Shown here in pieces: positions 46,467-55,380 of a stretch of DNA of 64,000 nt; positions within the stretch are counted from its first letter, which is position 1, and each line of letters begins with the position of its first letter. The stretch spans positions 3,130,136-3,194,135 of the forward strand of contig CP129481.1 of NCBI GenBank assembly GCA_030583905.1, in the 5' to 3' direction. The notes beneath the pieces were generated by a model. The model was not told the DNA's origin. It was given only the letters and a program-made list of their open reading frames with translations, and did not search any database. Both the position numbers and the translations under genes were made by a program. This stretch comes from Anaerolineales bacterium (GTDB lineage Bacteria > Chloroflexota > Anaerolineae > Anaerolineales > Villigracilaceae).

Positions 46467-47792
46467 GTGACTGAAAAATTAAAAGTCTTTCTTTGTCATT
46501 CATCGGATGATAAGCCTGCTGTCCGAAAATTCCATCAAAAGTTAAAGTTGGAAGACTGGATTGATTCTTGGCTGGATGAAGAAAAAATCCTCCCTGGTGA
46601 TGATTGGCACTTAAAAATAACAGAGGCGGTTCAGAATACAGATATAGTTGTCGTTTTTCTTTCCAACAATTCAATTTTTAAGCGTGGTTATGTTCAAAGA
46701 GAATTGAAATTTGCGCTTGATGTTGCATTGAACGAACCAGAGGGGGCTGTTTTTATTATTCCAATTCGACTAGATAATTGCAAACCCCCAAATAGTTTGT
46801 CTAAATGGCAATATACAGATTATTTTCCTATTGGACAACAAGATTTTGCATATAACAAGGTATTGGAAAATTTAGAGAACAGGGCAATATCTTTAGGTTT
46901 GAAAAATGCCCATCACAAAAAATCACAAAACCTAAGTCCTGCGTTTCGCACTTGGGGAAATACTGAGTTCGTCTCAATACCAAAAGGCGAATTCATAATG
47001 GGAACAGACAAAGGATATGGCTACGAACAGCCATTACACAAAGTAAATATTCCTTACGACTATTGGATGGCTCGTTTTCCTGTCACTGTTGAACAGTATA
47101 AAAAGTTTCTCGAAGCAACGGACAGGTGGGATTACTTAGATTATCGGGACTACTGGAAAACATGGGAGAAGAAGAAAAATCATCCTGTAGTCAAAGTAGC
47201 ATGGGACGAAGCAATGTCCTATTGTCAATGGCTTAACAATCACAAAGAAGAAGTTCTTCCATCTGGATTAATAATTCGCCTTCCCACAGAAGCAGAATGG
47301 GAAAAGGCTGCTCGCGGTACAGATGGACGCGAATGGTCATGGGGAAATGAGTTTGATGTAAACAAATGCAATTTCAAAGGCTCTAATATTGGGACTACAA
47401 CTCCAGTAGGAAGTTTTTCGCCAGATGGCGACTCTCCTTATGGTTGCGCTGATATGATTGGGAATGTTCTGGAATGGGTAAGGACGCAAGCGGCAAGTTA
47501 CAAATACTATAAGTTTGAAAACCAAGAAGACATCACAGGAAATTTGACAGAAAAAGAAAAACGTATAGTTCGCGGTGGCTCATTTGATGAAAACGCTGGA
47601 CCTTGTTATTCACGCACCGATTTTCATTTTGGTACAGAAAGAGAAGATATTGGATTTAGAGTAGTAGTTGCTCCATCAATTGGAGGAGAGTCTAGTTTTA
47701 TTTCTCAAACTTTTGCAATGCACAAAGAATTTCAAGATAAACTTCAAATGCCTCTCTCTGGCACATTACAAAGATTAAGAAAAAAGACATGA
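46467..47792 (+). CDS. TIR domain fused to FGE/SUMF1-like domain
   Basis: 441 residues. Residues 5-140 form a TIR domain (KVFLCHSSDDKPAVRKFHQKLK, IDSWLDEEKILPGDDW, IVVVFLSNNSI, YVQRELKFAL); Glu79 matches the catalytic Glu of NADase TIRs. Residues ~165-415 are an FGE-sulfatase (SUMF1) fold: FVSIPKGEFIMGT, PVTVEQYKKFLEA, RLPTEAEWEKAARG, GCADMIGNVLEWV, RIVRGGSFDENAGPC...GFRVV. Only one of the two catalytic Cys expected for true formylglycine-generating enzymes is seen, so a binding role is more likely. Start is GTG with AAAAGGA upstream. Immune-type function is inference. Confidence 0.88.
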   Translation: MTEKLKVFLCHSSDDKPAVRKFHQKLKLEDWIDSWLDEEKILPGDDWHLKITEAVQNTDIVVVFLSNNSIFKRGYVQRELKFALDVALNEPEGAVFIIPIRLDNCKPPNSLSKWQYTDYFPIGQQDFAYNKVLENLENRAISLGLKNAHHKKSQNLSPAFRTWGNTEFVSIPKGEFIMGTDKGYGYEQPLHKVNIPYDYWMARFPVTVEQYKKFLEATDRWDYLDYRDYWKTWEKKKNHPVVKVAWDEAMSYCQWLNNHKEEVLPSGLIIRLPTEAEWEKAARGTDGREWSWGNEFDVNKCNFKGSNIGTTTPVGSFSPDGDSPYGCADMIGNVLEWVRTQAASYKYYKFENQEDITGNLTEKEKRIVRGGSFDENAGPCYSRTDFHFGTEREDIGFRVVVAPSIGGESSFISQTFAMHKEFQDKLQMPLSGTLQRLRKKT

Positions 47793-47820
47793 TTAAAATA
47801 ATGTAATGCAAAAACCGCCG

Positions 47821-48120
47821 CCTACCGATAAATAGGAGTGTCAAGGGTGGAAGGTCACGAAGTTGAAAAATGATCTCAATCTGAAAAACGGTTCTGAATG
47901 GAAACCATTTGGAGCTGTTTTTTTGTCTCCGGTTGCCAGATCCCACACACAGACAGCCTTCACCGCCCCCGCCCTTTTCTCTCAGAGTGAGGTTGGTGCG
48001 GTCGAACGGGAAGACGGTCGCTGTGTTGCAGTTCTGGTCGCAGTGCCAGGAGTGCGGGTGGTAGAATACGGTCAAGGCAGGCATTTTCCCTGAACTATCG
48101 TCCAGGACAGGCTGGCTGGA
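47821..48120 (+). repeat. Dispersed ~290-bp repeat B, copy 3
   Basis: Starts CCTACCGATAAATAGGAGTG 28 bp after the TIR/FGE stop and runs collinear with copies 1 and 2, including the conserved block GTGCGGTCGAACGGGAAGA to GGTCAAGGCAGGC and the right-end segment GTCCAGGACAGGCTGGCTGG. It lies 45 kb from the other copies but in the same orientation and the same position relative to the accessory gene. Confidence 0.87.
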
Positions 48121-48144
48121 CGGGATCGCTATAGACCCCCATCC

Positions 48145-48185
48145 GTCCCACTTCGCGGGACACCTTCCCCCCTAAAAGGGGAAGG
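48145..48185. repeat. Two short hairpins between repeat B and modB
   Basis: GTCCC-ACTTCGC-GGGAC (48145-48161) and CCTTCCCC / GGGGAAGG (48163-48185). They may terminate the convergent transcripts; T-runs are absent. Confidence 0.5.
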
Positions 48186-48254
48186 CTCAGGCAAGTCCTT
48201 TTTCTGACTGGGAAGGCTTGTGCCCTGAAAGATAAAAAGAAAATATAGTCACGC

Positions 48255-49052
48255 TCAATGCTGCTCATGTTTATCCAATCGCTTGGTGAGCATGAGCAAT
48301 ATTAATGAGACGATCACCAATACGACCGACAAAGCCAATGCAACGTCGAGGTTACGCTCGAAGCCGAGATAGATCGCCATCGGCATGGTCTGTGTAACGC
48401 CATCCAGGTTCCCAGCAAATAGAATGGTCGCGCCAAATTCCCCTAAAGCGCGTGTCCATGTGAGAATTGCCCCACTTAATATGGCGCGCCCCGCAAGCGG
48501 AAACATGACTTCACTGAACAACTGCCATTGATTCGCGCCTTCCACACTGGCAGCTTCCTCCAATTGCCTGTCAATTTCACCAAACCCGATCCGCACCGAC
48601 CGAATGTATAACGGCGCAGCGACAAACGCCTGCGCAATGATCACAGCAACCGTGGTAAATGGAAGGCTGATACCGAGCGCAAGCAATGCAGAGCCGAATA
48701 CTCCCCTGCGCCCAAATGCAATTAACAAGAGCAAACCAGCCACCGAAGGCGGGAGAACGATGGGTAGATCTATCAATAGTTCGATCCATGATTTGAGGCG
48801 AAATTTCCAACGCGCCAATATATAAGCAAGCGGCGTGCCAAAAATCATTGCGCCAATGGTCGTAATCGTGCTTGTAACCAAACTCAATTGAAGCGCTTTG
48901 ACGGCTTGCTCTGAAAGCGCGTGGGTGAAAAACTGCGGATTGATCGAACGAATAAACAAAGCGAGAAACGGCAATAAAAATAAAGCCAGCAAAAAAACGC
49001 TGGGGATTATGAAAACCCACTTTGAAAGAAGAATGTTTTTCAATTTATCCAT
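48255..49052 (-). CDS. modB: Molybdate ABC transporter permease ModB
   Basis: 265 residues from MDKLKNILLSKWVF (the frame is open further upstream through an intergenic hairpin). Five or six helices with the ABC permease EAA loop EEAASVEGANQWQLFSEVMFPLAGRAI. The overall pattern IDLPIVLPPSVAGLLLLIAFGRRG is typical of ModB. No modC ATPase follows: the gene ends ~135 bp from repeat B copy 3. Confidence 0.92.
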   Translation of the reverse strand: MDKLKNILLSKWVFIIPSVFLLALFLLPFLALFIRSINPQFFTHALSEQAVKALQLSLVTSTITTIGAMIFGTPLAYILARWKFRLKSWIELLIDLPIVLPPSVAGLLLLIAFGRRGVFGSALLALGISLPFTTVAVIIAQAFVAAPLYIRSVRIGFGEIDRQLEEAASVEGANQWQLFSEVMFPLAGRAILSGAILTWTRALGEFGATILFAGNLDGVTQTMPMAIYLGFERNLDVALALSVVLVIVSLILLMLTKRLDKHEQH

Positions 49053-49108
49053 AAGTAAAGAAGCCGCGGGAGTTATCATCCCGCGACGTACACTCCATCC
49101 AAAATCGT

Positions 49109-49906
49109 CTACCGGGCGGGCGCAAAACCCCACTTCTGCAAAACCGCCTGTCCATCAGCCGAAAGCACATAAGCAATGAACGCCTGCGCCAAATCGGGAT
49201 TGGCGGATTCGAGCAATGACACAATCGGGTATTTTGCAAACACGTTCCATTGAACTGGAATTTCCATCTTTTGTAATTCAGGAGCGGCAACTGCATCCGA
49301 AGCGTACACAATGCCCGCATCCACTTCACCGAGTTGAACTTTTGCAACGACCTGTTTGACGTTGCCCTCATTGGAAACAACGTTTTCCATAACTCTATCT
49401 TTGAAATCCGCCCCGAACGAGCCGTTCATCAAGTCCAATGACCGGCGTGTATAGCCGCCCACAGGGACTTCTTCAGCCGCCAACACGATCTTAATGCCCG
49501 GATTCGCAAGATCTTCAAGAGACTTCAGATCAGCGGGATTATCCCCTGGCAGGATAACAACAAGTTTATTGGTGAGAAAAAATAGGTACGCGCCCTCCGT
49601 TATGAAACCGCCCGCCATGAGCGCGTCCATTTCGTTTGTAGTTGCAGACGCAAACACATCAACGGGCGCGCCTTCTTCAATTTGAGTTCTTAAGGCTTGC
49701 GACCCGCCAAAATTGAAGGCAATAGACACACCAGGATTTGCCATCTCGAAATCATCGCCAATTTCAGTGAAAGCATCCGTCAATGATGTGGCTGCAAAAA
49801 CCGTTAGAGTGCGCGACTCAGGCACAGGTGCAGGCGAAGAAGCGGCAGGGCTGCATCCCGCTAAGAGTATTGCAAGCAAAAGCATCAGCGACGAAAAACG
49901 TTCCAT
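49109..49906 (-). CDS. modA: Molybdate-binding lipoprotein ModA
   Basis: 265 residues. Lipoprotein signal MERFSSLMLLLAILLAGCSP with the lipobox Cys18. The SBP_bac_11 fold is clear: LTVFAATSLTDAFTEIGDDFEMANPGVSIAFNFGGSQALRTQIEEGAPVDVFASA, with the oxyanion-binding Ser residues in AATSLTD and FGGSQAL. It binds molybdate or tungstate outside the membrane. It follows the PadR gene by 4 bp and precedes modB by 56 bp; that gap has a CGCGGGA / TCCCGCG hairpin. Confidence 0.95.
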   Translation of the reverse strand: MERFSSLMLLLAILLAGCSPAASSPAPVPESRTLTVFAATSLTDAFTEIGDDFEMANPGVSIAFNFGGSQALRTQIEEGAPVDVFASATTNEMDALMAGGFITEGAYLFFLTNKLVVILPGDNPADLKSLEDLANPGIKIVLAAEEVPVGGYTRRSLDLMNGSFGADFKDRVMENVVSNEGNVKQVVAKVQLGEVDAGIVYASDAVAAPELQKMEIPVQWNVFAKYPIVSLLESANPDLAQAFIAYVLSADGQAVLQKWGFAPAR

Positions 49907-49910
49907 TCTT

Positions 49911-50471
49911 CTATGCTTTGATGGGGATTTGAGTTTTGCACTCGTTCAACGACTCGACCAATGCTTCCAATTGGCGTATCCGCAAAGACATCGCCATGCA
50001 GTTGAAAATTTGTCCCGAGTCGATATTATCCAGCCGCTCTTTCAATCTTGCGATGTGAGCTCGCAGGGCTTCGGTTTGCGCTTGAATGGCTTCGAGCGCA
50101 TCCGCTGGGTTACGGGTATAAAGAAAATATAAGCGCGTCATAAATTCAACGCGAACAGCGCGCACACTGCATGCAGAAATGGATGACATCCACGCTTTAA
50201 AACGTCTTTTTCCTGCCGCGGTCAAACGGAAGCGGCGTTTGGCAGGGCGTTTCTCTTGTTCCTTCGTTATTCCTTGAATAAACCCCTGTTCTTCCAAGCG
50301 GGTAAGAATGTTGTAGGTCTGGCTTAAACTGGCATGCCAGATTTCACCAAGATGTTCTAGCAGTTTTTGATGAAGTTCGTACCCATGAGCCGGGGATCGT
50401 TCCAAAAATCCGAGCAAGGCATATTCGGGCGAAAGTCCGCTTGTACGGCGAAATTCATTGGAATTAGTCAT
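49911..50471 (-). CDS. PadR family transcriptional regulator
   Basis: 186 residues. The PadR winged helix is YALLGFLERSPAHGYELHQKLLEHLGEIWHASLSQTYNILTRLEEQGFI with the wing RRFRLTAAGKRRF; the C-terminal half is a helical dimerisation domain (YLFLYTRNP..., ARLKERLDNI). It lies 4 bp upstream of modA, so a role in controlling molybdate uptake is likely by context, which differs from the usual ModE. The promoter gives an almost leaderless transcript. Confidence 0.92.
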   Translation of the reverse strand: MTNSNEFRRTSGLSPEYALLGFLERSPAHGYELHQKLLEHLGEIWHASLSQTYNILTRLEEQGFIQGITKEQEKRPAKRRFRLTAAGKRRFKAWMSSISACSVRAVRVEFMTRLYFLYTRNPADALEAIQAQTEALRAHIARLKERLDNIDSGQIFNCMAMSLRIRQLEALVESLNECKTQIPIKA

Positions 50472-50477
50472 TCAGTG

Positions 50478-50505
50478 AGTATATAGCGCAAAAAGATTTT
50501 GTCAA
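50478..50505 (-). promoter_or_regulatory. Promoter of the padR-modAB operon
   Basis: Minus strand TTGACA (50500-50505), 16-bp spacer, TATACT (50478-50483), then 6 nt to the ATG. The likely transcription start is within 1-2 nt of the ATG, i.e. a leaderless mRNA. GCGCTATATAC in the spacer has partial dyad symmetry. Confidence 0.8.
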
Positions 50506-50547
50506 GGCGGCAGGTTAGGATCGTGTGGGCAATCGCCCAAGCGCGCC

Positions 50548-51402
50548 TCACCCCGCTTGCACCACATCCTTTACCGCCACCCACTCCCCTGCGGACTTGG
50601 GATGCCCGGTCAAGACCAATGTGCCAGCATCCGTCAATGTACCGACGGAGCGTTTCACCACCTCATTCCCCCAGCCGAACAACTTGTTCACGTCCCGCAT
50701 CTGCGCCGCGCCGACCATGTTGAAGTACAGTTGCAGGATCTTCGCGCGCGCCTGGGATTCGGAGATGCGCCGCGCCTGCTCGGAGAGGTCGGGGAAATGG
50801 CGCGTCGTGATCTCATAGATGTGTGAATACTTCCATGCGCCCGCCTGTGCCACGCCGACAGGCAGAATTTTGAAATCGCGCTGCAAGTATTCCAACGCTT
50901 TGTTGAATTCCGAATCCTTCGCATTGGATAATTTCGACAGCTTCCGCAGATCCAGCGTATTCAATTTGCCGTGCTCGAACAGAGTTTCATAAACCTGCTT
51001 TGCGGCTTGCGTCAGGCGTCCCTCGCGGTAGGCGATCAGATAATCCTCTTCGGGTGCGCCGTAATTCTCGGAGAGCGCGTAAAAATACGGCGCGATCTCC
51101 AGCGAGATCATCGTCGCCTTGCCGCGCAGGATCTTGGCGTAATACCAGATCTTTTTATCCAGCGAGTTGTCCTTCCAGCCCCAAGTGATATGACCGGGGT
51201 CATCATGCTGGTCTGCAACAGGACGATCCCCTGCAACGGCTGTCCACAGCGAGGGCAGGTCAATCCCCTTGATGGTCCAGAAATAGACGAAGCCGCGCTG
51301 GTTCACGAAGGTCAATGCCTGACGGGGAGTCGAAAGCCGCTTGTGCGGAGGCAGGTTGAATGTCCGCGCGCGAAGCGTTTGCAGTTTCTTGACGTTGATC
51401 AT
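50548..51402 (-). CDS. AlkZ-related winged-helix protein
   Basis: 284 residues. The pattern LTPRQALTFVNQRGFVYFWTIKGIDLPSLW near the N terminus (here LSTPRQ), the central HDDPGHITWGWKDNSLDKKIWYYAKILRGKATMISLEIAPYFYAL and the winged-helix-like C-terminal half resemble AlkZ/YcaQ-related proteins (DNA glycosylase superfamily HTH_42), but I cannot see the QxQ or QxD catalytic motif of true AlkZ. A DNA-repair role is therefore uncertain. It is divergent from pgl with a 40-bp gap. Confidence 0.7.
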   Translation of the reverse strand: MINVKKLQTLRARTFNLPPHKRLSTPRQALTFVNQRGFVYFWTIKGIDLPSLWTAVAGDRPVADQHDDPGHITWGWKDNSLDKKIWYYAKILRGKATMISLEIAPYFYALSENYGAPEEDYLIAYREGRLTQAAKQVYETLFEHGKLNTLDLRKLSKLSNAKDSEFNKALEYLQRDFKILPVGVAQAGAWKYSHIYEITTRHFPDLSEQARRISESQARAKILQLYFNMVGAAQMRDVNKLFGWGNEVVKRSVGTLTDAGTLVLTGHPKSAGEWVAVKDVVQAG

Positions 51403-51442
51403 GTCTGGATTTTAGTCCATGTGGGTTACAATCGCAAAGATA

Positions 51443-52165
51443 ATGGTCAAAATCTTTAGAGATGCGGATGAGCTCAGTCAATATGCGGCACGCCTGTTCA
51501 TCGAACTCGCGAACCGCGCCATCGCCGAACGCGGACAGTTTCTGGTTGCGCTTTCGGGCGGGGGGACGCCGATGAAATTATATGAAAGGCTCGCTTCTGA
51601 ACCATTGGATTGGAGCCGCGCGCATTTCTTTTGGGGGGACGAGCGCTGTGTGCCTGTGGACGATGCGGGTAACAATTACGGACAAACGAAGAAGATCCTC
51701 TTTGACAAAATCGGAACGACAAACATTCACCGCATCGAATCGGAACTCGAACCTGATGCCGCGTCCCAAGCCTACGCCCACACCTTGAGCGGATTCGCTG
51801 ACGCGCCGTTCGACTTCCCGCGCTTCGATCTTGTCCTGCTCGGCATGGGCGATGACGGACATACCGCTTCGCTGTTCCCCAACTCGCCTGTGGCAATGAC
51901 CGAACCCGTCATTGCCGTCACCGCACATTATCAAGACCGCCCCGCAAACCGCGTGACGCTGACTCCGTTGGTATTCAATCAGGCACGCGAGATCTGGTTT
52001 TTAGTAACAGGCGGCAGCAAGGCGGAGACGTTGCGTAACGTCTTGAAAGGTGAAAAAGACCCGGAGAAATATCTCGCGCAGAGAATCCAACCTGTAGATG
52101 GAAAGTTGGTCTGGCTGGTAGACAAAGCGGCGGGAAGGTTGTTAGGATCCCCGCTGGTTGAGTAG
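51443..52165 (+). CDS. pgl: 6-phosphogluconolactonase
   Basis: 240 residues from MVKIFRDADELSQYAAR (an ATG 24 bp upstream is less likely). DevB/SOL type: LVALSGGGTPMKLYERL, RAHFFWGDERCVP (catalytic region), DLVLLGMGDDGHTASLFP and RVTLTPLVFNQAREIWFLVTGGSKAETL. It hydrolyses 6-phosphogluconolactone in the oxidative pentose phosphate pathway. TACAAT at 51427 lies 10 nt before the ATG and no ribosome site is seen. It forms a set with gnd and zwf. Confidence 0.96.
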   Translation: MVKIFRDADELSQYAARLFIELANRAIAERGQFLVALSGGGTPMKLYERLASEPLDWSRAHFFWGDERCVPVDDAGNNYGQTKKILFDKIGTTNIHRIESELEPDAASQAYAHTLSGFADAPFDFPRFDLVLLGMGDDGHTASLFPNSPVAMTEPVIAVTAHYQDRPANRVTLTPLVFNQAREIWFLVTGGSKAETLRNVLKGEKDPEKYLAQRIQPVDGKLVWLVDKAAGRLLGSPLVE

Positions 52166-52314
52166 GTGGCTGGTTTCGATACATCTTTGCAAGAGCACTC
52201 AACCAGCACCGCCGTATCGAAACCAGCAGTTATTTAAAAAAAACAAAATATTCTATATCCGTGGTGGTTTCGGTACGTGGCGCTACAAGCGCCACTACTC
52301 AACCACCGAGCATT
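52148..52314. repeat. Two palindromic dispersed repeats in the pgl-gnd gap
   Basis: Unit 1 (52153-52232): GCTGGTTGAGTAG ... GGTTTCGATAC ... ACTCAACCAGC and GTATCGAAACCAGC. Unit 2 (52261-52314): GTGGTGGTTTCGGTACG, an inner GTGGCGCT/AGCGCCAC hairpin and ACTCAACCACC. Same family as 16606-16718. The first unit overlaps the end of pgl by ~18 bp (GLVE-type tail). Confidence 0.7.
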
Positions 52315-52337
52315 TTGCAAATAAGGAGTATGGCAAT

Positions 52338-53249
52338 ATGGAACTGGCAATGATCGGTTTAGGGAAAATGGGCTTAAACATGGCAACCCGTCTCGTACGC
52401 GGCGGACATCGCGTAGTCGGCTACGCGCGTACAAAGGACGACGTGCAGGCTGCCATCAGCAACGGCGTGGACGGCGCATTCTCGCTCGAGGAAGCTCTCG
52501 GCAAATTGACATCCGCTCCCAAAACGGTATGGATCATGGTACCTGCGGGAGATGCAACCACCGAGACCATCAACAATGCGGCTGCCTTGCTGAACAAAGG
52601 CGACATTATCATCGACGGTGGCAACTCGAACTACAAGGACACCATCCGCCGCGCAGAGATGCTTGCAGAAAAAGGCATCCACTTTGTGGACTGCGGTACC
52701 AGCGGCGGAATCTGGGGATTGACCGAAGGGTACAGTCTCATGCTTGGCGGCAAACCTGAAGTGACTGAAAATCTACACCCCATTTTCGAGACGCTCGCAC
52801 CTGCCAAGGACAAGGGCTGGGGACGCGTCGGTCCGCATGGCGCGGGGCACTTTGTCAAAATGGTGCATAACGGCATCGAATACGGCATGATGCAAGCCTA
52901 TGCCGAAGGCTTCGGCATTTTGAAGGCAAAGGAAGAATTCGGGCTCGACCTTGCGCAGGTCTCGCACATCTGGCAGCACGGAAGCGTGGTCCGCTCGTGG
53001 CTGTTGGATCTGGCGGCAAACGCTCTTGACGAAGACACCGAACTACAGAACATCAAGCCCTGGGTGGCAGACTCGGGCGAAGGGCGCTGGACGGTGTTCG
53101 AATCCATCGACCTCGACGTTCCCGCGCCGGTCATCACACTCGCGCTTCAAATGCGATTCGCCAGCCGCGATGAAGAGAACTATCCCGCGCGGATGCTTGC
53201 CGCCTTGCGAAATCAGTTCGGCGGGCACGCGTTGAAAAAAGCGGAATAA
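52338..53249 (+). CDS. gnd: 6-phosphogluconate dehydrogenase, decarboxylating, short type
   Basis: 303 residues from the ATG with AAGGAG 9 nt upstream; the open frame extends into repeat DNA. N-terminal NAD(P) fold MELAMIGLGKMGLNMATRLV, substrate motif FVDCGTSGGIWGLTEGYSLMLGG, catalytic Lys/Asn region GAGHFVKMVHNGIEYGMMQAYAEGFGIL. The ~300-residue length is that of GntZ/YqeC-type enzymes, often NAD-linked, rather than the 470-residue Gnd. Last step of the oxidative pentose phosphate branch. Confidence 0.95.
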   Translation: MELAMIGLGKMGLNMATRLVRGGHRVVGYARTKDDVQAAISNGVDGAFSLEEALGKLTSAPKTVWIMVPAGDATTETINNAAALLNKGDIIIDGGNSNYKDTIRRAEMLAEKGIHFVDCGTSGGIWGLTEGYSLMLGGKPEVTENLHPIFETLAPAKDKGWGRVGPHGAGHFVKMVHNGIEYGMMQAYAEGFGILKAKEEFGLDLAQVSHIWQHGSVVRSWLLDLAANALDEDTELQNIKPWVADSGEGRWTVFESIDLDVPAPVITLALQMRFASRDEENYPARMLAALRNQFGGHALKKAE

Positions 53250-53265
53250 CAAATGGAATTCGTGT

Positions 53266-54729
53266 ATGAACACCCCACTTTATAACGGACTGCTTACCAG
53301 TATCATCATCTTTGGCGCATCAGGCGACCTGACCCAGCGCAAGTTGATCCCATCGCTGTTCAACCTCTTCCGCAAGCGGCGCACGCCGAAGAAATTCCAG
53401 ATCATCGGCTTCGGCGGCACGGACTTTAGCGAAGATGCTTTTCGCGCACACCTGCACGAAGGCATGAAAAAATTCGCCTCGTTTGACTATACACAGGAGG
53501 AATGGGATATCTTCGCGCCCAACCTACACTATGTCTGCGGGAAATACACCGAAGCGAACGCCTTTCAGAAACTCGCCGATTTCCTCGTCCGCACCGAAGA
53601 AGGCGATGCGAACCGCCTCTTTTACATGGCACTGCCTCCCACGCTCTTTCCGGATATCGTGGACAACCTCGATGCAACAGGTCAACTACGGGAAGATGGC
53701 GGCTGGCGGCGCGTTGTGCTCGAAAAACCCTTCGGCACAGACCTTGAATCCGCGGCAACGCTGAACAAACAGGTGCACAAGGCGCTGCACGAGAACCAGA
53801 TCTACCGCATCGACCATTATCTCGGCAAGGAGACCGTACAGAACATCCTGTTCACACGCTTTGCCAACACCATCTTCGAGCCGATCTGGAACCGCACCTA
53901 TATCGACCATGTCCAGATCACGGTCGCCGAGCAGGTCGGCGTGGAACACCGCGCAAAATTCTACGACAGCGTCGGTGTCCTGCGTGACATGTTCCAAAAC
54001 CACCTTTTGCAGCTTCTCAGCCTCGTCGCCATGGAACCGCCGTCTTCGTTCAGCGCCCAGCACCTGCGCAACGAGAAGGTCAAGGTGCTCAACGCCATCA
54101 AACCCATGACGCCCGAACAGGTATCAGTGAACACGGTGCGCGCGCAATACAGAGGCTATTGCGATGAAGACCAGATCATAGACCGTTCCACCACCGCCAC
54201 CTACGCGGCGCTGCGGCTCTTCATCAACAATTGGCGCTGGAAGGGCGTCCCGTTCTATCTGCGTTCGGGCAAGAACCTCGCCGAAAAACAATCGCAGATC
54301 ATCATCCAATTCAAGGAACCGCCGCTCGCCATGTTCCCGATGCAGACAATGAAGCCGAACATGCTCATGCTCTACCTCCAGCCCGACGAAGGCGTGCACC
54401 TGCGTTTCGAAGCCAAAGCGCCCGACACCGTCTCCGAAAGCCGCCCGGTGGACATGGAATTTCACTACGCATCCGCCTTTGGCAAGACCGCGATCCCGGA
54501 GGCATATGAGCGTCTCCTGCTCGATGCCCTGCAAGGCGATGCTTCGCTCTTCACCCGCGCGGACGAAGTGGAAGCCGCCTGGGCGTTGATCGACCCCATC
54601 CTCCAGACGTGGGAAACGCATCAGACTCCGCCGCTGGCTGGTTACAAACCCCGGAGTTGGGGACCACCCGAAGCCGATGCCCTGCTGGCGCGTGATGGAC
54701 GTCAATGGCTGAACGAGGAAAACGACTAG
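53266..54729 (+). CDS. zwf: Glucose-6-phosphate dehydrogenase
   Basis: 487 residues, the common bacterial length. NADP fold IIIFGASGDLTQRKLIPSLFNL, active-site RIDHYLGKETVQNILFTRFAN (with the catalytic His two residues after Asp in the family signature), conserved KPFGTDL and FYLRSGKNLAEKQSQIIIQFKEPP. It makes 6-phosphogluconolactone, the pgl substrate. It begins 16 bp after gnd. Confidence 0.97.
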   Translation: MNTPLYNGLLTSIIIFGASGDLTQRKLIPSLFNLFRKRRTPKKFQIIGFGGTDFSEDAFRAHLHEGMKKFASFDYTQEEWDIFAPNLHYVCGKYTEANAFQKLADFLVRTEEGDANRLFYMALPPTLFPDIVDNLDATGQLREDGGWRRVVLEKPFGTDLESAATLNKQVHKALHENQIYRIDHYLGKETVQNILFTRFANTIFEPIWNRTYIDHVQITVAEQVGVEHRAKFYDSVGVLRDMFQNHLLQLLSLVAMEPPSSFSAQHLRNEKVKVLNAIKPMTPEQVSVNTVRAQYRGYCDEDQIIDRSTTATYAALRLFINNWRWKGVPFYLRSGKNLAEKQSQIIIQFKEPPLAMFPMQTMKPNMLMLYLQPDEGVHLRFEAKAPDTVSESRPVDMEFHYASAFGKTAIPEAYERLLLDALQGDASLFTRADEVEAAWALIDPILQTWETHQTPPLAGYKPRSWGPPEADALLARDGRQWLNEEND

Positions 54730-54826
54730 CACCCGATCCATGAAATGACATAATTTCCACACAACTCCTCCACGACTTCCTGACGCGCAGGTGGGAGAAT
54801 CGGGAAAATTTATAATGGAGGCACAA

Positions 54827-55225
54827 ATGAAGAATACAAAATGGCTCTGGTGGACGCTCGGCACCCTGCTGGTGCTGGCATTGGTGGTCGGTACGGGTTT
54901 TGCCGCCTACCGTATGGGATACGCCCGCGGCACATTTGCCGGTCAGGATGGTAGTGTTGCACAAGGCATGCCCCGTTTCCACATGCGCGGATTCGACAAC
55001 GAATTCCGGGATGGGATGCGGCAGTTCCACATGCCCGGTTTCAACCGCTTCGACGGCAGACGCGGCGGCATCCTGCCGTTCTTCGGGCTGTTCGGCGGAT
55101 TGCTGCGGCTGGCTGTGCTGGGATTGATCGTCTGGGGCGGCTACATGCTGATCAAGAACAGCGGCTGGAGGCTCGTGCGGGAACAGGCTCCCGTCAGCGC
55201 GCCTGCGGATGAGAAAAAGGAATGA
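54827..55225 (+). CDS. Small membrane protein upstream of a two-component system
   Basis: 132 residues from the ATG with GGAGG 5 nt upstream. Helix 1 LWWTLGTLLVLALVVGTGFAAYRMGYARG; a central ~45-residue stretch rich in Phe, Met, Arg and Gly with a repeat-like pattern (MPRFHMRGFDNEFRDGMRQFHMPGFNRFDGRRGG); helix 2 LPFFGLFGGLLRLAVLGLIVWGGYMLI; polar tail. A TATAAT at 54811 may be a -10. It lies before a response regulator and kinase, like many small envelope-stress-linked proteins. Family unknown. Confidence 0.7.
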   Translation: MKNTKWLWWTLGTLLVLALVVGTGFAAYRMGYARGTFAGQDGSVAQGMPRFHMRGFDNEFRDGMRQFHMPGFNRFDGRRGGILPFFGLFGGLLRLAVLGLIVWGGYMLIKNSGWRLVREQAPVSAPADEKKE

Positions 55226-55380
55226 GCGTGGATCCGGCTCATTAAGCAGGATCAAGCATCCGCTTCGAGTGAGGCGGATGTCCGCTTAAGGCATGTCTTC
55301 TTTTGCATCAGGTGATGCCAATACCGGACGCTCCATTTCTCCCACACATTTTCTTCACACAAATATGGGATAATTTCAGC

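Noticed and set aside
52158..52337. 60-residue N-terminal extension of gnd
   Set aside because: It is encoded by palindromic repeat DNA; the ATG at 52338 has AAGGAG and starts the dinucleotide-binding fold at the usual place.
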